Below are positions 25,244 to 38,327 of a DNA stretch of 64,000 nucleotides, one piece after another. The notes beneath the pieces are model-generated. The model saw only the letters and a list, made by a program, of their open reading frames with translations. It ran no database searches and was not told the DNA's origin. Source of the stretch: Ectocarpus siliculosus (Eukaryota; Sar; Phaeophyceae; Ectocarpales; Ectocarpaceae); contig FN648136.1 in assembly GCA_000310025.1 (NCBI GenBank), positions 191,513-255,512 of the forward strand, written 5' to 3'. Numbering within the stretch: position 1 is the first letter of the stretch; the number at the start of each line of letters is the position of its first letter. The translations under genes were made by a program, and so were the position numbers.

Positions 25244-26518
25244 TTTTGCTGCGTATGCCAACAATCGGCGGATTACGCTTGCGTTGGAGCTTGACAGCTG
25301 CAAGAGGCGCGAGGGTGCGGAGTGCGACCGAGCGTGGCGAAGGAACGATCGATGTGCGATGGATGGATCAGCAACTGCTGTCACGAGTGCGTGGGCGCGA
25401 CCAGACTGCGGCCCCCCTACCTTCCCCTCTGCCATGCAAAACGAAACATGGCATGTTTGTGTGTGGAAAGTTTGTTTGCCCGAACAGCGGGCTAGAGGCG
25501 ATCTTCGTGTATGTGTGGTCGCTGTACGCTACCATGCTACCATCTACAGGAGCAAGAAATGTTTCCCGATAAGACATCGTGAGGACTTAGGGAACTTGAA
25601 TCACACTTCTGCCCGCGGCAACAAAAAAAACACCGAAGAAATTAAGTGCAAAACACGAAACAAACGTGTTTGTTGTTCTCTCCCGGCCGTCTGTGCTCGG
25701 AGTATTAGACTCCACTTTTGTGTATGTACCTCTTACATCCGTGGCAGGTCCAACTGACTCGGTCGCCGTCCGCGGTCATGTTGGTATGCGGAAAGTTAAA
25801 GTTTAATGGCCAACAGCAGGCAAGATGCTATCTTCATTTGTGGTCGCTGTATGCTACGATCTACAGGACAGGAGCAAGGAAAGTTGATGAGAATCGAATG
25901 GTATTATGGAAGTTAGGGACCTTCGACGCATGTATTTAGTATCATACTCCCGCGGGAACAAACACACTCCGAAGAAATAAAACGCAAAACAAAACGTGTT
26001 GTGTGGTGTTTGTTCGTAGATCCTTTCCCGGCTCTGCTTATTACCTCTGACATCCGTACCCGTGGTCCAACTGACGCGGACGCCTTCCACGGTAGCAGGG
26101 CAACCCAAAAAGGGTGAACGATGGACAAATAAATAAGCTGGAAACTTCTTCGGCGCCACTTCTTCATGCGGGAAAGCTCAGTGCTACTACAATTGTACTG
26201 CTGCCTTTGATACAAAAGATCCGAGACCTGCGTGGCGGGCACACCAACCGAGACGAGGTTGTGGAACCTTGCTAAACTTTCATTGCGCTAAGTCACACCG
26301 AACGCAGCACTTCCCCTTCCTCTGAAACCGGGTGCTCCTGAATCCTAATATGTGCCTTACACGATTGTAGCCCAAGCATGCGACCGAAGATAAAACGAAG
26401 TGATAGATTCGCGGATACACCATTGCACGCCCCCTCAGTGTCCCGACAAAAAAAGCCATGCTATATTGCCCTATCGAACCTAAGGACACATGTACTAGGT
26501 ACGTGTTTCCGCGGAAAT
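25244..26518. other. Upstream region of the HMG-box gene, with a tandem repeat
   Basis: This lies between the RRP12 3' end and the HMG-box start, both on the minus strand. It holds a diverged direct duplication of about 320-330 bp (25448-25775 and 25777-26105), described separately. No coding exon was seen. Confidence 0.5.
25448..26105. repeat. Diverged direct repeat, two units of about 325 bp
   Basis: Matching landmarks in the same order in both units: GGAAAGTT, TGTGGTCGCTGTAYGCTAC with CTACAGGA, CCGAAGAAAT, TCCCGGC, and CATCCGT followed by GTCCAACTGACKCGG. Short indels separate the copies. The last landmark recurs at about 47800-47890 and 54400-54480, so the unit belongs to a dispersed family. 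Confidence 0.7.
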
Positions 26519-29500
26519 TTACTTGTGCCCCCGCCTGCGTTGCTGGCGGCCCTTCTTGGCACCGCGAACCGTACCCACGACTGCGCCATACTGTTTCAGC
26601 GCGGTGTCCCCGGCCTTCTTTCCGGTGAGCGTTCGGCCGTCCAACGGAATATATGCGTAAGGCTCCAGAGTTGCCCCCTTTCTCTTGACGTCGCCACCAG
26701 CTTTCTTGGATCGGAACTCCGCCCCTGTTGCGGTACCCCTGACCGCTCCGACCTTCTGCCGTTTGCCGGCAACACCTCCCCCGCGGCCGGCACCTGATCC
26801 GCGAACTCCAGGCACTGAACGTCCCATCGCGCCCTGTGAAGAGCTATCGTCCGCCGCCGCTCTTGATTTTTGTCCCGCCATGTGCACAAATCCGGAATCG
26901 TTCTTTCCAGTGTCGACAACACGATCGTCGTCGTCATCGTCATCGCTGTCGTCACCGTTGTTCCTCGACCGCTTCTTCTTCCGACCCCCGCCGCCGCCAT
27001 CGTCGTCACTTTCGTCCTCATCGCTGCCCCCGGGAATGACAAACTTCCCGTCTCGTAAGCCTAGTTCCGGGCCGTCGTCGTCGTCGTCAGAATCGTCCGA
27101 GCCACTGTCATCGGAGCTAAAGAAGCCGCCACCGCCGCTGCCACCCTTCTTCATACCGCCACGCTTTGTGCTCGACACGCGCATGTTTCGGACCATGGAC
27201 GCGTCGAGCAAGTCTACTACGCTCGTGCCGTCCTCTCCCCTCTCTCGCACCATCATGTCGGCTCCCTTGGCGGCGCCGCGCCTTGCGCCACCCTTGGCAG
27301 GCATGCTTTTGACGGTGCTGGTCGTGTTTGGGCCTTCGTCCTCGGAGTCCGAGTCGTCCGCATCCGAGCCTATCAAGAAAAAAATCAAACACCCGACATT
27401 GCAGAAGACGGAAAGACACACGATATGCATGTCAAAAGGGAAACGTCTAAAAGCTTGTCCCTATCATGTAGTTGGGATGAAATCCTCAATTGGTGCTTAT
27501 GTATGGCCGTACTAGCAACATGTTGTACCGAAACGCGCACACCAGCCTGTACAACAGAAAACACAGCAATACAATGTACCAGAAAACAGAAAACGATTCG
27601 TCGTGCTGAATAACAAAAAAATAAGGTGAAAACTCCTACTCGTACCCTCCATGATGGTGTCGAACGTCCGCACAGCCTTCGTAATTTTGCCCTCCCCCGG
27701 GTTGGCACTGCCGCCCCTTCCACCGTCGTCTCCACCGCCGCGCCCACCGGCTAGGCGCGTCTTCTTAGCCTTAAGCTCTCTTTCAGCGGTCGTCTGCATG
27801 TGAGCCACGAGTTTCTTGTCCTGCTCTGGCATGAGGGCCTTGATTTCCTCGAACCCAAACTTGCGGCACAGCTTCGACAACACGATCCGAATCTTGGCTC
27901 GGAAGTGATCCTGCAAGGCGAGAAGCAAGCGTTCGTTGTATTGAGGAGCGACCAACGACCGTCAGAAAAGCTGCCAAGATGCTGGGGGCCAACATAACCT
28001 CAACAGTGATGGACATTGTGCTGGCTCGAGGACAGTCATGAGGCTGTGGACATCGTCGACGAAGAGGAACCTTCCTCAGAAAAAAACAAAAGAGACAATT
28101 TCCAACCAATGTGTGTTCTCAAGTGCTACCAAAACATGAGCTATGAAATGCGCACGTCGAATCTTGCTACAAAATACATGTACCGCAATCAGCAACACCC
28201 TCACCTTGTGCCTAGGGGTCGTGCCGGACATGACGCCGACAACGATGTCCGCGATCATCGGCCTTAGCACCTCTCGGTCCGCTCCACCCACTGCAACCCT
28301 CAGCCAGCCCAGCACGGCCTTGACTACTTCTCTCGAGGGCTCCTTGAGCAATAGCAGCATTGTAGCTGTGAGCTCGGGGACCATGTCCGCCACACGCGCG
28401 TCCCACCTCTCGCTCCTGAAGTGTCCAAATTCTAGCTGGAGATAACCCAGGGCCAACACCGCGGCGGAGCGCGCATGCGGTGTGGAAGCCGCTAGCCCAC
28501 CGACCACCGTCCTCGCGGTATCCGCCGGGTTCCCGCGAGCGACGGCGAGCAGAACGAGGACATTGTACGCGAGCTCCCTTGTTCTCCCGTTGGAGTCCTT
28601 GGTGCACAAGACCACTTCCAGCGTAGCAGCGGGGAGGAACTTCGCCTGCACATCTTTCTCGGGGGTGAAAGACGCGGCTAGGCGCGAGAGGCACTGCAGG
28701 CGCATCACCCTCGCGGAGACGTGGCAGCTTAGCAGCGAGGAAGTGAAGAGCTCCAGGACGTTCGGGAGGTTCTCCGGGGAAGACATGAAGTCGGCTCGGT
28801 GCGCGCACAATGCCAGCAGAACCTGCCAGTTCGTCACAAGTAGGGGCAGATGTTAGCTTCACTATGGGCGTGTAACAAGCACATGAGGTTGGTTCTTGCA
28901 AGTCAACGGTCATGTCATGGAAACCACATCAAGAACGTACAATAGTGCTAGACGGAATCTCTTTTCACGTTGAGTGAAACGAACAATGCAGCGTGTGGAG
29001 TACAGCAGGTACAACAACTCCCGTACAAACGTCCGATTGCAACTTCAAAAACCGTGCCACTCAGTAACCATGCCTTACCTTGTACGCTCGTTTCTGGAGC
29101 TGTGGGGAACTGTCATCGAGCACCAGGGGTTTCGTGGACCGATACAACAGCGATGTTGCCTCTTGGTCAAGCGATGGCGCTAACCCCGACGCCAATTCCA
29201 ACAACACCTGCGCCCTCTGAAGGCACCAAAAAACGTGTAAGGGGTTGGGAGCAACAGAGCGAGAGTGACGTATCAGGGGTCTGAGGTGCAATGATGGAAG
29301 ATGGAAACGTGTCAGCCGAAAGCTACAATGGTACCGGTCGTGCATATTTCGAAACTGCACAGGTCTCAAGTACAACAACCAACGCTTCTCACAACAGTCT
29401 CGTATTTTAACCCGTGTACGCCAGGTTGGTCTTTCTATGAATCAATTCCTTCAACGGACGCATATTAATGCTGGAAACTGCACAAACTTTTCACCGCGGG

Positions 29501-32328
29501 CGTACCACACACCATGGCCATACCATACCACACCAAAGGTTGAACAAAGCAAAGGAAATTGGCAAAACATGCTGGGGTACATTCGCAGCATCATGTCTCA
29601 CGAAGCACCGAGGAACGACCCTCAAGCCGAGAGAAGCAATAAACGTCAGACTGCTCACCTTAAGAGCAGGAGCCTTTTCTTCGGCCCGTTCTGTTCCCGC
29701 AGCATCCGCCCCTCCAACCGTTGTGGACTCGATCAGCTTCTGCAGAAGTTTCTTGAAGAGAGTTGAAAGGAACGCTGGCGGAGCGACGGTCGCCAGCGCG
29801 GCCGCCGCCCCGCACACTGCCGCCGTCCTCTCGTTCGCAGCCATCATCGCCGCAGAAGCATCTGGCCCCGTCTCTGCACCCGCGGCCACCACCCCGTCTC
29901 CACCCGGGTCCACGAGCGCAAAGAGCTTCGGCAAGAAGCGGGTGGTCGTATGGGACAGCTTCTCGAGGTCAGCCTTCGCGGCAGCGTCCCCACCCCCTAC
30001 CTCCGCCCCGCAGCGCGACTTCACCCCTGCTACAAGAGCCTGCAACCCAGCGCACACCACGGGCAAAATCCCCGGGTAATTGACGTCCTGCATGGCGTTC
30101 GCCAGTGTCGGCGCGAGGTTACCAAAGGTGCTGGCAACATCGCTCGGTCGCGCGCAGAATCCCGGCAAAAGGCCCCACAGCTGGACCACCCGGAAACGTT
30201 GCGTACGAGCCTCGTTCGCTGTCAACCGGCCGGACTTGGCGGCACCGTCGCAAGCCTTCGCCGTTGTCAGAACATAACTCTGGAAGAACGCCAAACGCGA
30301 CGGCGCGGCGCCCGTGTGCTCTGTCAGCAACGGAAGAAGCCAAGCCCGCGCTTCCGCTAGCCCCCCCTCGGCGACTGGCGTAGCTCCCGTTGGTGCCAGC
30401 GGCAAAACTCCAAGAACACGCTCGGTGCCCATTCCCTGTATGGCAAAGGACACGGCCTCGTTGAGTGCCGAAGTGACCCCAGGAAGTGCCGCCGACGGCA
30501 CACTCGTGAGTGCGTCGTGGAGTTCCCCGAGCCCGCGCAAGACGTTCACCAGGAGAGGGTAAGACGCGCCCCGCAGATGCAGAAACAGCCGCCCGAGGAG
30601 TGGAAGCGACTGGGGCCAAGACCGCTGGAAACGGTACTGAAGCAACGATTCCAGAGCTGACAACGTGTCCGCCAACGGCCCACTCGCCGCGTGCCCTCTG
30701 CCGAGAGAGCCCGCCATTTGTGTCACCATGCTCTGGTCAACACACGCCTGGAACATGAGGTTGAGCGCCCCGCACGATGACTTGTGGACGGTCGTTGAGG
30801 AAGACTCGCAGTAGTCGGTGAGCGCGAGCACAGCCTGCGCGAGCAGCTTGCTCGAAGCTTCTGAGTCCATGCCCTGGATGAATCAGCAACGGGTGCCACA
30901 CATTAAAGCTTTGGTCAACATGTTTCAATGCGGTGAACAGGCTACGTGCGGCCAAAAGACACAGAGCCGGGGTAACAAGCAATTCCATCGGCGGAGCCGA
31001 TGGTTGTTTCCATAGCACTTTCTGTGGCTGCTTCGGCGTTCGTAAAGCGGCTGTGCGTACGATACACGACGGGGCAGGATTACGCTCTCTCTCCCAATTG
31101 GACTGTTTCAAACGTACGTCGTAGGAAATGGGATATTGCTGCTTCGGCAATGCCCCGGTTGGAGTCTGCTACACCCTCTGGGTCGGTGCAATCAAGTCAT
31201 GCTGTACCACCCTACTCTCAGTGGACTTTCGAATGCAGAAATACATGCAAGCAACGGAAGAGACTCGTAAAACCCGCCTGGTAGGCTTACCTGAAGACGA
31301 ACTAAGCAGCTTGCTACGAGCGGCGCAAAGGAGACCGCGCCGGCCCCTGCGCTCCGGCTGGGCTGGAGGGTCAGTAGCTCTTCCGTCAACTTGGCCAGCA
31401 ACGGCGCCGTCATGCACGGCCTTGGGCTCTGCACCACGGCGCTCAGCATCTGCATCACTGCGGCGGTAAGAGCCGGGCTACCAAGCGGTAGCAGCCGGAG
31501 GGACAGCTCACACAAGCTTGCCGCCTGGTTCGGCGGGAAGAGCGGCACGCCGAGGCGCATGAACTGCAGCAGATGGAGCGCCCGAGTCACGTCTTGGCTC
31601 GTGCACGAGTTCACCACTACACGGCAAAATTCCATCGTCAGTGCCGCGGGCCCCTTACTGGACATCGTTTTGTTCGTGCCTCCGATGCCACCGCTAACGC
31701 TGCCACTCCTCTGTGTGGCGAGTACCGCCACGACGGCTTCTTGGGCCGCCCGCCTGACCTTCGACCGGTGGTCGGCGAAAAAGTGAAGCAGCGAGTGGAA
31801 CGCTCGGAGAACTCCCGGGCTGTTCCACACTGCCGAGCTCGGCTCCTGGGCCGCCAGCAGATGACCCGTGCATATCAGCACACGCTGCAGGACGTTGGCC
31901 GAGGAAGCGACAGCCGTGGCCTCGGTATCTTCGGCCTCGAGACCGTTCTCCTTGAGCAGCGCCATGAAAACCGCGGCGACGGCCGGGAACTTTTGCCTCA
32001 ACAGCGAGCGGTGGGCATGCGGCATCACAGCAACCAGCAGGCTCAGCAACTGAGGGGTATGTGACTGGTCTGTGCCTTGGAGTGCGGGGATGATGGCGGC
32101 CAGGTACTCGGACGCGCTGGGCTCTGCCGTGGCTTTACCTGCTGTTGCTGATGGAGTCACTCTGCACTCGCCAATTGTCTCCCGCAGAGCCGACAAGATT
32201 ACCAGCAGTCCTTCTGCCGCCCCGTCTTCCTCGAGCGCCGCTTCTCGAATCGCTGCGAAGGGATCATCTTGTGGTGGGTGCGACTGCTCGAGAGAGGTGG
32301 CCCCTAGGCTCATAGAAACCGCAGCCAT
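26519..32328 (-). CDS. RRP12: RRP12, HEAT-repeat ribosome biogenesis and export factor
   Basis: Minus-strand exons: 32328-31291, 30873-29659, 29216-29079, 28822-28205, 27910-27646, 27369-26519. Phases are 0,0,0,0,1, and the total is 1374 residues plus stop, close to the usual RRP12 length of about 1,200-1,300. Residues 1-1000 are helical repeats. The NUC173-type core shows LLPGFCARPSDV (about 577-590). The segment RKFGFEEIKALMPEQ (about 1015-1030) matches the family C-terminal arm. The tail has several Asp/Ser acidic runs (DSDDDDDDD), a conserved KKAGGDVKRKG ... EPYAYIPLDG block and a basic end (KKGRQQRRRGHK), as in yeast and human RRP12. The protein helps mature and export both ribosomal subunits and works in the nucleolus and nucleoplasm. 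The ATG at 32328 is the first in frame near a good exon start. An upstream non-coding exon is possible. Confidence 0.93.
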
Positions 32329-32925
32329 TGAGTGATGCCGCTTGGTGCGCTGTGCCCTGGGCGCTGCGGTGGGTGGCCAGCAGAGCTGAGAGGATGCGGC
32401 GAGACTCTAAACATGAGATGAGATAATAATATTTGGGGGGGGGGAGGGCAGGGGGGGGGGGGATCTCACGGTCCAATTTGCGTTGCTCGGTCTCTCGTTC
32501 TCGCTTGTCTCGTGTCGAGTGCGACAGCCTTTGCTCTTGCTTGCGACTACACTCCCGTAGACTCCACCCGAGGTGAGTCCGGTTGATAGAGAGGGTCGTG
32601 CATGAAGCAGGGATCGAGCCACATGCGGGATGGCAAGGATATCGAACATTATAGATCCCAAACTACAAAAGAACTTCGGCATTGTGACACGGACACGGAC
32701 GGTCTATCTCCCGCGACGCCCTTCTGCCCCCCCCCCCCCGTCTCACTCGAACACACACCCGCAATTCCTCCCCGCCCGCCTTCCTGCGTTGTGTGTCGCA
32801 GCCGTCCCTCCCCAGCAGCTCGCACTCTACCCGTGGTATATCCACTTCGCTCTGTTAGAGAGGCTCTCTGTCTCTCGTCGACCGTGTGTGCTGTGCTTGA
32901 ACGCTTTTGGAGGGAGGGAACAGCA
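32329..32925. promoter_or_regulatory. Divergent promoter region between RRP12 and the membrane protein gene
   Basis: 597 bp separate the two opposite start codons. It contains a G-run/C-run pair (about 32432-32463 and 32729-32742) and no coding exon. Confidence 0.45.
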
Positions 32926-35900
32926 ATGGCCGGAGTCGACGCTGCCGCGTGGATGGAGAGCTTCAAGGATTACCTGGAGCCGGTGACAAAGATTGCCCTC
33001 GACGTGAAAGACAAGGTAAGCAAGAGCACTTCCTGCTCCCTTCTGGCCCCGTGGCGCGTTCACTTCTCTGTTTTGCTGCTATTTGGCTATTTGGTTCGGT
33101 GGCCCTGTTTCTGCTTTTTTCTTGTGTGAGCTTTCGTGCGTCGCTCAGCGCCGCCGGAGGGAAGAGAGCGGAGGAATGTGTGAGTGTGTCCACGAGTTTA
33201 GGAACATGCGCACGCCAGCGCGGCTAGTAGGATGTCTCTCGGTCGACATTGATGTGAAAGCGGCGGCGGTGCATAGGTTCCCATTTCCAATCCTGCCTTG
33301 GAGAGAAATGCGGTACGAAGTTGCGAGGCGGGTGTGCAGAGCCGTAGGTTAGCCCCCGTGGGAGGGAGAGAACCAAGTGTTTCCCATGCCTTTGTGTGTG
33401 GACCTCGACGGTGGTGTTCGCGTTGGTCGAATATTGCTGTGAGGGCTCAAGCTTACCGGAACTGCACGCGTCATGGCCGACAAGTCGAGTTTCGGGAGCT
33501 TGCTGACTGATTTTCTCGCATACCGACCCGTTCTACTGCTTTTGGCCTGTTTACCCTGCCGATATGCTTCTCACCATTTTGTATGATTGCCAAAACGCAT
33601 TTTCGACAAACCTGCGGTACCATCTCGGATGGGCTGCTGTAGGCTTCTTCGATTGTCACTTGTACAAGTGTGTGTTTTTTCTAAAACCTGCCAGACAGGC
33701 AGCATTGCAAGTAGTCACCGCAGTACAGCGCAAGTGTCTGTAGTAGTAGGCATCATGGGCGTCGTGCGAGGTCTGTTGAATCGTACAGCCTTTGAGTGCG
33801 TTCTGAGAGACTGCACCTACTGTTGCACGGGTCTCCGGATGATAAGCTTTTTCCCTAAAGTGGGATGGGGGTCAGTAACATCAATTGTTTGCGGAGAGAC
33901 TCAACAGCAGTCACATGCAAGATTGCTCCAGCTACGACTAGGTAGGTATCCCGTGGTGTGTGCGATACACGAGATAAATATGTGAAATATTTCGGTGCTT
34001 TTTGACTGCACTAGGAAGCAAATGGTAACCTCTTCCCGGTGTTGGAGGGTACATGGAGGGAATTGCCCACCCCATCTCGTTTTACGTCCCATGAATCTTT
34101 TGTGTTGCGTGTAAAAAAAGCAGTCAAGCGGTACAAGTACATCGGGAGCCATTGCGTTCTTCCCCTGCTGCCTACCAGTAGTACGGTAGTACAGTACGTG
34201 TTCCGTGCTGATGCGTCCCGCGGTCACGGACATGCACTACAACGTACCAGGTTTCCCCTCGACACCCTAAGTACGCACTGCTGTTGTGGCCGACCACAGG
34301 TGGTTTTTAAGACTATCCTCGCATCGGAGTTGCAGACATTTCATCCTTTACGTAAAATTATCCACCAAAGCAAGCGAAAGCAAGGTCGAATCGGACCAAT
34401 AGTCGAGCCTTTCCAAGACATGCCATAAGCAAACGTTTTTAGTGCCCTCCCCCCTTTCCACCTCCTCCGTGTGACGCTTGCAGCTGGAAGGGTACGACTA
34501 CCCGCCAGCCGTCGTCGATGCGTACAAAACCACCGCGACCGCGATCGGGGTCGAGGATATCAGCCCGGTCTACGTCGGCGTCGGTGTGGTGGCTGCTTCG
34601 GGCTTCCTCCTCTTGGCCTGCCGTAGCTGCCAGGCCGCCCCAAAGAAGAAAAAGGGGCGTGGATCTAAAAAGTCCAAGGCTAGAGCCAAGGCGGCTGCTA
34701 ACGGAAGCGTGCAGAAGAACGGAGGGAGTGGGAAGGGTGGGCCGGTGGCGGCAGCTGGAGGGGCTGCCGCCAACGGTGGATCGGGGGCCCGCGACCTTGC
34801 TGGCAAGAAGCCCAAGCCTGCAGCTGGCGGTGCACAGGCCGCTGCCCCTAAGGCCTCCAAAAAGGCTCCCACGAAGGCACCCCAGCCCCAGGGGAAGGGC
34901 AAGGGCAAGAAAAAGCCCGTGGCAGAAGCTCCTCCGGTGATCACGGTGAGTTGAGGCGGATAGACGCCATTGGTTTGCATGGCCACAACGTTCTCAGTGA
35001 TGGGCGTCCCCGCCCAGGTTGTTGTTTTGGATGCCGATGTGTGTTTTCGGGTGGGATGTTTTTTGTGTCGGAAGAATGGTGAGTCTCCACCGAGACCAGT
35101 CACCACTGGTTTAGTTTGTAACCTTGTAGACCATCTGACGGATGTTTCTGGATTCGAAGCTCCTAGAGCAGTAGGCTAACAATAGCGTTGCAAGCCATCG
35201 TCGTGAGGAAACACAAAGAAGAGGGGAGGGACTGCTGAACCCATCTGAAGTTGAATAATTTGCAGAAAGGGAGAGAAAAGTGCGCCAGTACCATCCATCC
35301 TCCTGTGTGACTCCGACTCTTGCGTCAAACACATGCTGGAGTATTCTGAAAGGTGTAGAGTGGCGCACAGAATAGATTGGATTAACAACACATGCACACA
35401 CACGTACGCTCAAGGAATTGACCCTCTCGTTGACCTCGCCGAGCGAGAAGGAAGCGTGTGACGGCGCAAGACTGGCAGCTATGGGTGACAAATTCCGCCG
35501 GGTCTAAGCAATAGTAATTTTTTTTTCGCGGTGGCACCGTGAGAAATAACAACGACGTGAACATTTTAGTTAATGGGTTGCGAATATTAACAGCCACCCG
35601 CGTTCTGGTTCAACCACTGCCAAAATAAGGATCCGGATGACCTTCGGAACTACCGGAGCTCGACAGGTGCTCCTTCCCCGTTCCTCCAATTGGCCCAATC
35701 CACCTCCAAGAAGCCCTGCCATCACATTCGTTAGGTAGTGTGCCCTGTCTCGCACCACCGACTGCTGTAGCACTCAACCAACCGCACGCCCTTCCGCGTG
35801 GTCATTGTGCCTGCTGCCCTTACTGCAGGAGGAGCCGGAGGCGGCGAAAAAGCTCAACAAAAAGAAGGAGAGGGCCGCCAAGAAGGCCAAAGCGGCGGCG

Positions 35901-36194
35901 GCGGCGGCGGCAGAAGCAGCAGCCAGTAAAAAGACGTCGAAAAAGAACTCGACGGCGGCGAACGGTTCGACACCGGGCGGGGCAGGATCCCGACAGGCAC
36001 ACCAAAACGGGGGTGGCGGTGCCGGAGAAGCCGACCCCTGGGGGGCGCAGCATGCAGGAGGCGAATGGCAGACGGGACCCATGGGCTCGCAAGAGGGGGA
36101 GTGGGAAACGGTTTCCCACAAGAGGTCCAAGCCTCGGAAGGAGAAGGCGGCGGTGGACGATGCGAACGCCATCCCCGGCGGGCTTGGACTTTGA
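32926..36194 (+). CDS. Single-pass membrane protein with Lys/Ala-rich tail and WETV motif
   Basis: Exons 32926-33015, 34484-34945 and 35829-36194, all phase 0, give 305 residues. The start has an A at -3 (GCAATGG). The short N-terminal part (1-58) is predicted folded or amphipathic. A single hydrophobic segment lies at about 59-77 (VYVGVGVVAASGFLLLAC). Everything after is basic and low in complexity: KKKKGRGSKKSK, Ala/Gly/Lys repeats and an Ala run with KKERAAKKAKAAA. Near the C-terminus is GEWETVSHKRSKPRK. Short N-terminus, one membrane span and a long Lys-rich tail recall ER-anchored ribosome- or RNA-binding proteins (LYRIC/p180-like layout). That is resemblance of architecture only; I do not recognise a named family. 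It is divergent from RRP12. Intron 1 (33016-34483) holds nothing else that I could identify. Confidence 0.7.
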
Positions 36195-38327
36195 CCAACG
36201 CTTTGGTGTTGTTGGTGCCCATATCCATTGTCCATCGTGGGCTGGAGTTGGGGCCCCGCGGTGCTCCTCGTCAGTGACGGCGGTCTGCCGGTCCTCTGTT
36301 GTGCGTGTTTATTATCTCGTATTTTCTGTTGCAGCATATGGAGTATGATCAAGTTGGCGGTCGCTGGCGGGTGGTGTTTCCCGTTTCCCCGTCTGTTGAA
36401 GGCTGTCGGGGTATGGGCGGCGGTTAGGACAGCGGTGTAGCTGTCGTGCGTGAGCAAGCAGAGTCGATGGGTGCGGTAACCTAGAGCGCGTGGCAGGTGA
36501 AACAGGTCGAACGCCAGGCGATATGCACACTAGGCGAGCGTGTAAATCTTGGGGGCACATTTGATTGATGCAGATAAACGCTTGTTGGCAGTGTTGGGGT
36601 GCGTTAGATGGGAGATACACTGTGGCGCATGGGGTAGCAGGTTAAGATTAGGTATGGGACAGTCGACAAGCAGTATCATGTTGTTCGGCAGGTTGCGCAA
36701 CGAGCAAACTATTAGGGTTAAACTTAAATCTTGTGTGTGAAATGAGGGAATCGTCGTAGAAAGTACTTGGGAGGGTGCTTCCCTTTCGAGGGTCATCTCC
36801 ACGGTATCCTCCACTTTCTATGAGACTTGAGGTGTAAGCGGAACCCGACCGCCTGGCTGCGAGTTAAACAGGTGCGCTACGTCCACCACGTCACCAAAGT
36901 CTCATCACTTCGCAAGTCTTCTCGTTTGTCCAGAATCAGATCCCTCTGCGTCGACGCCAGTGTTTCGAAGAGGGAATCCACGAGAGACGTTGGGGACACG
37001 CTGAAGGTTATGTTCACATGAGCGGAAATACCCATTTGTTGGGGAAGAATGTAGCGACCATGCTTGCCCAGCGCGCATGGGTTGTCATTCCGCTAGCTCA
37101 CTGACATATGTTGGAAGTTAATATTCGGAACAGGGAACCGAACAACTCGCTATTTGTAATCTCATCCTCTACCCCGAAAGATGTCATCCAAGGGGTTCGT
37201 ATGGGAATAAATGCGTGTCGCTGCTGCCGGCTGGTAGGTGGATTCTACAATTAATTAGAGGTTTGCAGAGGCGTCGCCGTTTCTGTGTCCACCTCTGACG
37301 TACGTCACATGAAGGGTACTCTATGTGGGTGCTATGGTGTAGGGTGCCTCCGCTCTACGAGTGGACAGCGTGTAAAAGTTCACTTGCAGACAACTTTAAA
37401 TCTCTGTAGGTGTTGTTGTTCTGGCTGACATCACTGCTTTATAAGTGGAAGTGCTTGGACAGACTCAACAAGTCCCGTATCGAGCAGGTGTCCCTCAATC
37501 CTAACTGGAAAGATTCAGTCAACAAAACAAATCTCTCACGTGTGTCTCGAACGGGTAGCGCAGTCCTTCTCTTCAACGTCTTGCATGCTCTCTACAAGTG
37601 TGTACCAGCCATTCCAGCAAAAATCTGTCCTGGGTCTCGGCCGCACACCTCGTTGTGATCGTGTGGGAGAGCTTATCGCCAAGTTGGCGATGACCGAGTG
37701 CCGGCACACGCAAGTGTTTGCCGCATAACATCATGCGTTGAAGGCGGGACCATTAGCGGACGCCAGAACGCAGTGCCAACGAACAACAACCACCGGCATG
37801 TCGCGGATTTGGTGGACGCTACACACCTTGGTTGGTGCGACAGATTAACCGGTCTTGTTTCGAAGGTTTAATATGGTATCGAGTTGTTATTACCCCCATT
37901 TGTGTGTTTGTCGTGTTCGACATCGGGTTACATCGAACCAGAGGCACACCCTAAAGGCACTGATACACGACTTCTTTTTGTTCGAGACTTTACAACAACG
38001 GGCTTTAAGACACGCTATTCCTGCCCGCCACTGCCTTTAGCTCCAGACTGATGAAACCCGTACTTTGATGGAAGGCAATCGATTCGCGCAGACCCAACCC
38101 CCCGAACGAAAATATTTCACACGGCATGGCTAGAGTGCGACAGCATCCTGGTCGCACATGTACATGAGCGAAAAAAATCCTCGGGGAGATACGATGTTTT
38201 TTCGGCCTGGCGGAGAGAGGAGAACTCCGCAGACCTTCATACGGGGATCCGCCTGCCTCCTATCGCTTGTCCTGACTAACTATTCTCAAGTCTTTAGCCC
38301 GACAAGCAACCGAAGATGCTACCGTCC
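36195..38327. other. Convergent intergenic region
   Basis: About 2.1 kb between the membrane-protein gene (+) and the coiled-coil gene (-). No convincing exon, RNA gene or long repeat was seen. Confidence 0.5.

Noticed and set aside
30119-32064. Plus-strand frames opposite RRP12 exons 1 and 2
   Set aside because: RRP12 homology and exact exon phases are on the minus strand; plus frames are Arg/Pro/Ala-rich shadows.
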